NCBI GenBank assembly: GCA_031254955.1 | Contig: JAIRTK010000448.1 | Location: 1-11,431 of the forward strand | Origin: Opitutaceae bacterium | GTDB taxonomy: Bacteria; Verrucomicrobiota; Verrucomicrobiia; Opitutales; Opitutaceae | Length of the DNA stretch: 11,431 nt | Reading direction: 5' to 3' | Shown here: positions 8,577 through 11,431 of the stretch, piece by piece | Position numbering within the stretch: position 1 is the first letter of the stretch | Layout: each line of letters begins with the position of its first letter | The notes under the pieces: generated by a model | Seen by the model: only the letters and a program-made list of their open reading frames with translations | Told to the model about the DNA's origin: nothing | Databases searched by the model: none | Position numbers and translations under genes: made by a program

Positions 8577-8606
8577 ATTTCGCGCCCTTTGGCGATTTTC
8601 GCGGTT
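8540..8606. repeat. Palindromic intergenic repeat, copy 1, overlapping the end of the large gene
   Basis: AACCGCGAAAA at 8540-8550 is the exact reverse complement of TTTTCGCGGTT at 8596-8606, an 11-bp perfect inverted repeat around a 45-nt centre. The order of words inside (AACACAAAA, then CTCATAAATTTCGCGCCC, then TTGGCGA) matches a second copy at 9871-9947. Both copies continue into TTATAAAAA and CAAAC. The left half lies within the coding frame and supplies the last residues of the large gene; the stop codon at 8574-8576 is inside the element. In RNA it could form a hairpin and act as a weak terminator or a stabilising 3' structure, but the U-tract is poor. Confidence 0.8.
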
Positions 8607-8662
8607 ATAAAAATCAAACAACCCCTCTTTGTTTCCTTTGTTGCCTTCTGTTAAATAAAACC
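8577..8662. other. Short spacer before the URO-D-like gene
   Basis: The first 30 bases are the right half of the palindromic repeat. The rest is T-rich, with a run of CTTTG and CCTT words between about 8625 and 8650, followed by the AT-rich TTAAATAAAACC directly before the ATG at 8663. No Shine-Dalgarno sequence is visible. No promoter with acceptable -35/-10 spacing could be identified by eye, so it is unclear whether the URO-D-like gene has its own promoter or is co-transcribed with the large gene. Confidence 0.4.
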
Positions 8663-9778
8663 ATGTCCCCCGACGCCACCCGCCACGCCCGCTGGAAAAC
8701 CCGGCTTTCCGCCGTCAGCCGCCAGCCGCTCGAATACTGCCCCGCGTTTCCCGAAATTGCCTCGCGCTGGGAGGACTGGTGGCGCTTCCGCGCCGACCGC
8801 CCCCTCATGCTCGCCGCCTCGCGCCTCCACGACGATGGCTACCGAGGCCGCGGCTTCCGCTTCTTCGACAACCCGGAAGCATGGCTGCGCGCCCTGCGCG
8901 GCCAACTCGAAAACACCCGCCGCCTCGGCGAATTGCTGCCGTGGGTGCGCGTCGATATCGGCCCCGAGGCCCCCGCCGCGTTTCTCGGCGCGCCGCTCCA
9001 CCTTTCCGAGGAGGAACAAACCGCCTGGAACACCCCGATCATCGAAGGCTGGACACCGCCGCCGGTGTTCCCATTCGACCCCGGCAACCAATGGTTCCGC
9101 CTCGTCCTCGCCCTGCTCGCCCGCGCCGCCGACGACGCGCGCGGACGCTACCTCGTCTGCCTGCCCGACATGGGCGGCGCGATCGACGTGCTCGTCAACA
9201 TGCGCAGCCCCACGCTGCTCTGCATGGACATCATGGACGACACCCGCGAAGCCGTGAAAACCGCCGCGATGCAAATCGCCGACGCGTGGGCGCCCATGTA
9301 TGCCCGCATCCTCGACACCATCCTCGAACGCGGCGCCGGTTATCTCAACCAGATGAGTCCTTGGTCGGACGAGGCCTACGTGGTGCCCACGTGCGATTTC
9401 ATGGCGCTGGTCGGCCCCGACGATTTTGCGGAAATCTGCCTGCCCTCCCTCCAGCGTCAGGCGGAACACGCCGGGCGGATCTGCTTTCATCTCGACGGCC
9501 CGCAGGCCGCCCGCCACGCGGAGACACTTGGCCGGCAGGACTGGATACACACCGTGCAATACTCGCCGGGCGCGGGCACGCCCTCCGCCCTTGCGAAACT
9601 CGACCTGCTGCGCGGCTTGCAGGAGGCGGGAAAACCGGTGCTGGTCATCACGCCGAAAAACGAAGCCGCCGAGCTGGCGCGCAAACTCGACCCGCGCGGA
9701 CTGGCCATCTGGGTGGACGAAAACCTCACCCCCTCCGAGGCCGACGAATACGAGGCCCTGATTAAAAGCCTGAATTAA
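8663..9778 (+). CDS. Uroporphyrinogen decarboxylase-like (URO-D/MtaA superfamily) protein
   Basis: This 371-residue protein, without signal peptide or membrane segment, is a cytoplasmic member of the URO-D fold superfamily, which includes uroporphyrinogen decarboxylase and cobalamin-dependent methyltransferases such as MtaA. Recognisable stretches are DWWRFRADRPLML (38-50), PDMGGAIDVLVNMR (168-181), PTCDFMALVGPDDF (242-255), FHLDGPQAARHAETL (275-289) and VQYSPGAG (298-305). The FHLDGP and PGAG pair is typical of a poorly characterised subfamily sometimes labelled 'trimethylamine corrinoid protein 2' or 'URO-D family'. The metal-binding His-x-Cys of MtaA-type enzymes appears here as His276-Leu-Asp278, so classical zinc-thiol methyl transfer is doubtful. 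It is not likely to be the haem-pathway HemE. Its place between a lyase-like gene and a GH105 gene suggests a link to uronide breakdown, perhaps methyl groups from methylated sugars, but this is inference. The ATG at 8663 follows an AT-rich leader. Confidence 0.85.
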   Translation: MSPDATRHARWKTRLSAVSRQPLEYCPAFPEIASRWEDWWRFRADRPLMLAASRLHDDGYRGRGFRFFDNPEAWLRALRGQLENTRRLGELLPWVRVDIGPEAPAAFLGAPLHLSEEEQTAWNTPIIEGWTPPPVFPFDPGNQWFRLVLALLARAADDARGRYLVCLPDMGGAIDVLVNMRSPTLLCMDIMDDTREAVKTAAMQIADAWAPMYARILDTILERGAGYLNQMSPWSDEAYVVPTCDFMALVGPDDFAEICLPSLQRQAEHAGRICFHLDGPQAARHAETLGRQDWIHTVQYSPGAGTPSALAKLDLLRGLQEAGKPVLVITPKNEAAELARKLDPRGLAIWVDENLTPSEADEYEALIKSLN

Positions 9779-9850
9779 ACCACCAACCTCTATTTTGAAC
9801 GGGAAAACCATAAATATATTCTTTGCCTCTCTTCACTTCCTCCTATCCAA

Positions 9851-9966
9851 TAAAAACAAACCATTAATCCAGCCGCGAAAGGACACAAAAACGCGCGAAA
9901 TACCACGCCCCCTCACGAATTTCGCGCCCCTTGGCGAATTTCGCGGTTATAAAAACAAACCATTAA
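9851..9966. repeat. 17-bp direct repeats flanking palindromic copy 2
   Basis: TAAAAACAAACCATTAA occurs at 9851-9867 and, without any change, at 9950-9966, 99 bp apart. The two copies sit directly outside the palindromic element at 9871-9947. Part of the motif, ACAAACC(A/T)TTAATC, is also at 1-14. Either the direct repeats are a duplicated insertion target, or, more likely, they are a conserved border of a modular repeat that is present as one full and one partial unit. Confidence 0.75.
9871..9947. repeat. Palindromic intergenic repeat, copy 2
   Basis: GCCGCGAAA near 9872-9880 pairs with TTTCGCGGT at 9939-9947 with one G-T type mismatch. A second nested pair, GCGCGAAAT at 9893-9901 and ATTTCGCGC at 9919-9927, is perfect. 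The words CACAAAA, CTCACGAATTTCGCGCCC and TTGGCGAATTTCGCGGTT match copy 1 at 8540-8606. Two related copies in one window mark a dispersed family of non-coding palindromes, comparable in size and form to REP-type elements. No transposase gene is nearby. Confidence 0.8.
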
Positions 9967-9975
9967 ACTGCCCGC

Positions 9976-10052
9976 GGAATCCACGGCTCACGCGGATTGC
10001 CACGGATTATCATTCACGGAAAAATCCATGTTAATCGGAGCAATCCGTGGAT
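9976..10052. repeat. Second intergenic repeat family built on CCACGGATT
   Basis: CCACGGATT at 10000-10008 is exactly reverse-complementary to AATCCGTGG at 10042-10050. An overlapping alternative pairs ATCCACGG (9979-9986) with CCGTGGAT (10045-10052), and GCGGATTGC (9992-10000) with GCAATCCGT (10040-10048) apart from one base. Related words (CGCGGATT, CACGGA) recur between the arms. Several mutually exclusive hairpins are possible. The segment has no gene and looks like a degenerate, expanded repeat. Confidence 0.65.
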
Positions 10053-10093
10053 AGCCGGACAAAGAACCTTTTTTCACCCTCCGCGCCTCCATA

Positions 10094-11179
10094 ATGAACA
10101 AAAACCAGCCCATTTTCATGCTCGAAACACCATCCCTCCACGACCTCACCGCCAGGACCATCCGGCGCATGACTGAATTGCAAACCGACACCAGCCAGGA
10201 GCAGTGTCCCATCGACATTGTCGCCTTTGACAGTTGGGAGTGGCCGCAAGGCGTCGGATTATACGGCCTGTTCAAGCGCTACGAGCAATCGGGGGACGCC
10301 GCGTTGCTGGACTATATGAAAGGCTGGTATGAACGGCGCCTGAAGGCGGGCCTGCCGGAGCGCAATGTCAACACCACCGCGCCCATGCTGTGCCTCGCGC
10401 ACTTGTGCGAAATCACGGGCGGCGCGCACTGGCTGAAGGCATGCGACGACTGGGCGGAATGGGTCATGCGCGACATGGCGCGCACCGAGGACGGCGGCCT
10501 CCAGCACGACACCACCGGCCACAGCAACACCGGCCAGCTCTGGGCGGACACGTTGTATATGACCGTGCTCTTTCTCGCCAAGATGGGCGCCCTTCGCCGG
10601 CGGGCCGATTATATGGAGGAGGCCGTCCGGCAATTTCTTATACATATCAAATACCTGTTTGATCGCGGCACGGGGCTTTGGTTTCACGGGTGGACCTTCG
10701 CCGACCGCACGAATTTCGCCGCCGCCCGCTGGGCGCGGGGCAACTGCTGGTTCACCGCCGGCGTGGTGGATTTTATTGAAATGGCCAAACCGTCCGCCGG
10801 CGTGCGCGACTATCTCGTCTCCACCCTGCGCGCGCAGGCGGAGGCGCTGGAGCGCCTGCAATCGCCGGGCGGCCTGTGGCACACGCTGCTCGACGACCCC
10901 GGCTCCTACGAGGAGGCGTCGGCGACCGCCGGCTTCGGCTACGGTATATTAAAAGGCGTGAGACTGGGCTATCTGCCCGCGCGGTTCCGTGAATGCGGCA
11001 AACGCGCGCTGGAGGCGGTGATTCGCAACATCACCCAGGACGGCACGCTTCAAAACGTGTCGTTTGGCACGCCGATGGGCCTGGATCTCGATCATTATAG
11101 AACCATCCCCATCTGCCCGATGCCCTACGGCCAGGCGCTCGCCGTGCTGCTGCTGGGCGAGGCGCTGCGGGGAATTTAG
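10094..11179 (+). CDS. Unsaturated rhamnogalacturonyl/glucuronyl hydrolase, family GH105
   Basis: This 361-residue enzyme matches the YteR/YesR type of glycoside hydrolase family GH105 in length and motifs. These enzymes hydrate the 4,5-double bond of unsaturated uronic acids at the non-reducing end of lyase products, releasing a keto acid. Visible family stretches are WEWPQGVGLYGL (48-59), NTTAPMLCLAHL (93-104), GQLWADTLYMTVLFLAKMG (147-165), GLWFHGWTF, RWARGNCWF, DDPGSYEEASATAGFGYGI, and DHYRTIPICPMPYGQAL near the C-terminus. Asp152 corresponds to the catalytic acid-base Asp143 of YteR by motif alignment. There is no signal peptide, so it acts in the cytoplasm, on oligosaccharides imported after cleavage by a secreted lyase. 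The ATG at 10094 is kept because an in-frame Met nine residues later would remove little; no Shine-Dalgarno sequence supports either. Codon use is more balanced than in the two upstream large genes. Confidence 0.93.
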   Translation: MNKNQPIFMLETPSLHDLTARTIRRMTELQTDTSQEQCPIDIVAFDSWEWPQGVGLYGLFKRYEQSGDAALLDYMKGWYERRLKAGLPERNVNTTAPMLCLAHLCEITGGAHWLKACDDWAEWVMRDMARTEDGGLQHDTTGHSNTGQLWADTLYMTVLFLAKMGALRRRADYMEEAVRQFLIHIKYLFDRGTGLWFHGWTFADRTNFAAARWARGNCWFTAGVVDFIEMAKPSAGVRDYLVSTLRAQAEALERLQSPGGLWHTLLDDPGSYEEASATAGFGYGILKGVRLGYLPARFRECGKRALEAVIRNITQDGTLQNVSFGTPMGLDLDHYRTIPICPMPYGQALAVLLLGEALRGI

Positions 11180-11203
11180 CCCGCGTTATTCATGGAATCG
11201 CCC

Positions 11204-11260
11204 GCATCCGCAAAAGGCATTTTGTAACCTAATGGATTACAAAATGCCTTTTGCGGATGC
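11204..11260 (+). terminator. Strong hairpin after the GH105 gene, possible terminator
   Basis: Positions 11204-11227 and 11237-11260 are perfect 24-bp reverse complements, separated by a 9-nt loop (CCTAATGGA) whose CC and GG can pair further with one bulged base. It begins 24 bp after the GH105 stop. The stem is long, but no T-run follows the right arm (CGCTGGG comes next), so a classic Rho-independent terminator is only partly supported. It might instead protect the mRNA 3' end, act on both strands, or be a palindromic repeat unrelated to the two other families in this window. Confidence 0.6.
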
Positions 11261-11364
11261 CGCTGGGTGCGCGGAACTTTGTCCCAAAAACGCTTCCTGT
11301 GAAACCGGCGCGCCTGCTCCATTTATCAATTCTTATACCCATTCCCAATGAAAACTACTCTTCA

Positions 11365-11431
11365 GGTAGGGCGAGGCGGGCCCCCCCGCCCGGGGGTGAG
11401 CGCGCGGGCCGGCCGGGCGCCCCCCCCCCCC
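11365..11431. other. Low-complexity G/C contig end, likely artefact
   Basis: From GGTAGGGCGAGGCGGG onward the sequence collapses into runs of C and G, ending in 13 C residues. The start of the segment resembles a GTAGGGCGAGGCG repeat that I recall from verrucomicrobial intergenic DNA, but the body is not credible biological sequence. Long homopolymer ends of this kind are typical of read-quality loss at contig edges. Between 11261 and 11364 I see no gene or structured element. Confidence 0.6.

Larger units (their letters stand above)
9779..10093. other. Repeat-filled spacer between the URO-D-like and GH105 genes
   Basis: This 315-bp stretch has no credible gene. Its left part is AT-rich (9791-9870) and contains TTGAAC at 9795-9800 followed by TATATT at 9815-9820, a spacing of only 14 bases, too short for a trustworthy promoter. 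The centre holds palindromic repeat copy 2 between 17-bp direct repeats. The right part holds a second repeat family built on CCACGGATT. The last 40 bases are a pyrimidine-rich lead into the GH105 start. The high repeat load suggests the GH105 gene may be transcribed separately from the URO-D-like gene. Confidence 0.55.

Noticed and set aside
8663..9778. Haem-pathway uroporphyrinogen decarboxylase (HemE)
   Set aside because: The FHLDGP/PGAG motif set and divergent N-terminus fit the URO-D-like methyltransferase-related subfamily, and no haem genes are adjacent.
9795..9820. Possible promoter TTGAAC ... TATATT
   Set aside because: Spacing of 14 bases is too short, and AT-rich repeat DNA gives such matches by chance.
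9795..10034. 79-codon plus-strand frame in the spacer
   Set aside because: It is translated from palindromic and direct repeats, with no recognisable protein features.
11348..11431. ATG at 11348 opening a frame to the window end (MKTTLQVGRGG)
   Set aside because: The frame runs straight into the homopolymer contig end and a repeat-like GTAGGGCGAGGCG word, so no gene can be supported.

Overview
The window looks like part of a high-GC genome from the Verrucomicrobiota, most likely a member of the Opitutaceae or a close relative. This placement is an inference. It rests on four things: a TonB-dependent receptor with the N-terminal 'EEIVxLSPFEV' signature seen in that group; a huge secreted protein with MBG and Ig-like repeats and a Gly-rich, hydrophobic, basic C-terminal tail; intergenic palindromic repeats of the 'CGCGAAA...TTTCGCGG' kind; and the lack of a visible Shine-Dalgarno sequence before any gene. 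No taxonomic search could be run.

Layout, all four genes on the + strand. Positions 1-199: leader with short tandem repeats. 200-2773: TonB-dependent outer-membrane receptor, no SusD partner. 2774-3065: gene-free, with a 53-nt pyrimidine run followed by a purine run. 3066-8576: an 1836-residue secreted multidomain protein, read as signal peptide, LamG-like lectin domain, helical (alpha/alpha-toroid-like) plus beta-sandwich region resembling polysaccharide lyases, MBG domain, Ig-like domain, pectate-lyase-like (PL1-type) beta-helix, two more Ig-like domains and a sorting-type tail. 8540-8606: palindromic repeat that supplies the last codons of that gene. 8663-9778: uroporphyrinogen-decarboxylase-like (URO-D/MtaA fold) protein. 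9779-10093: repeat-filled spacer. 10094-11179: family GH105 unsaturated rhamnogalacturonyl/glucuronyl hydrolase. 11204-11260: hairpin with a perfect 24-bp stem. From about 11365 to the end the sequence degenerates into C/G homopolymers and is probably a contig-end artefact.

Together the genes suggest a locus for using an acidic plant-type polysaccharide such as pectin or rhamnogalacturonan. The large surface protein would bind and cleave the polymer by beta-elimination. The receptor would import oligosaccharides across the outer membrane. The cytoplasmic GH105 enzyme would remove the 4,5-unsaturated uronic acid that lyases leave at the non-reducing end. The URO-D-like protein is the odd member; a role in methyl-group handling is possible but unproven. 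The most unusual items are the architecture of the large protein, the apparent loss of calcium ligands in its PL1-like domain, the repeat-derived end of its reading frame, and the URO-D-like gene in a uronide locus.
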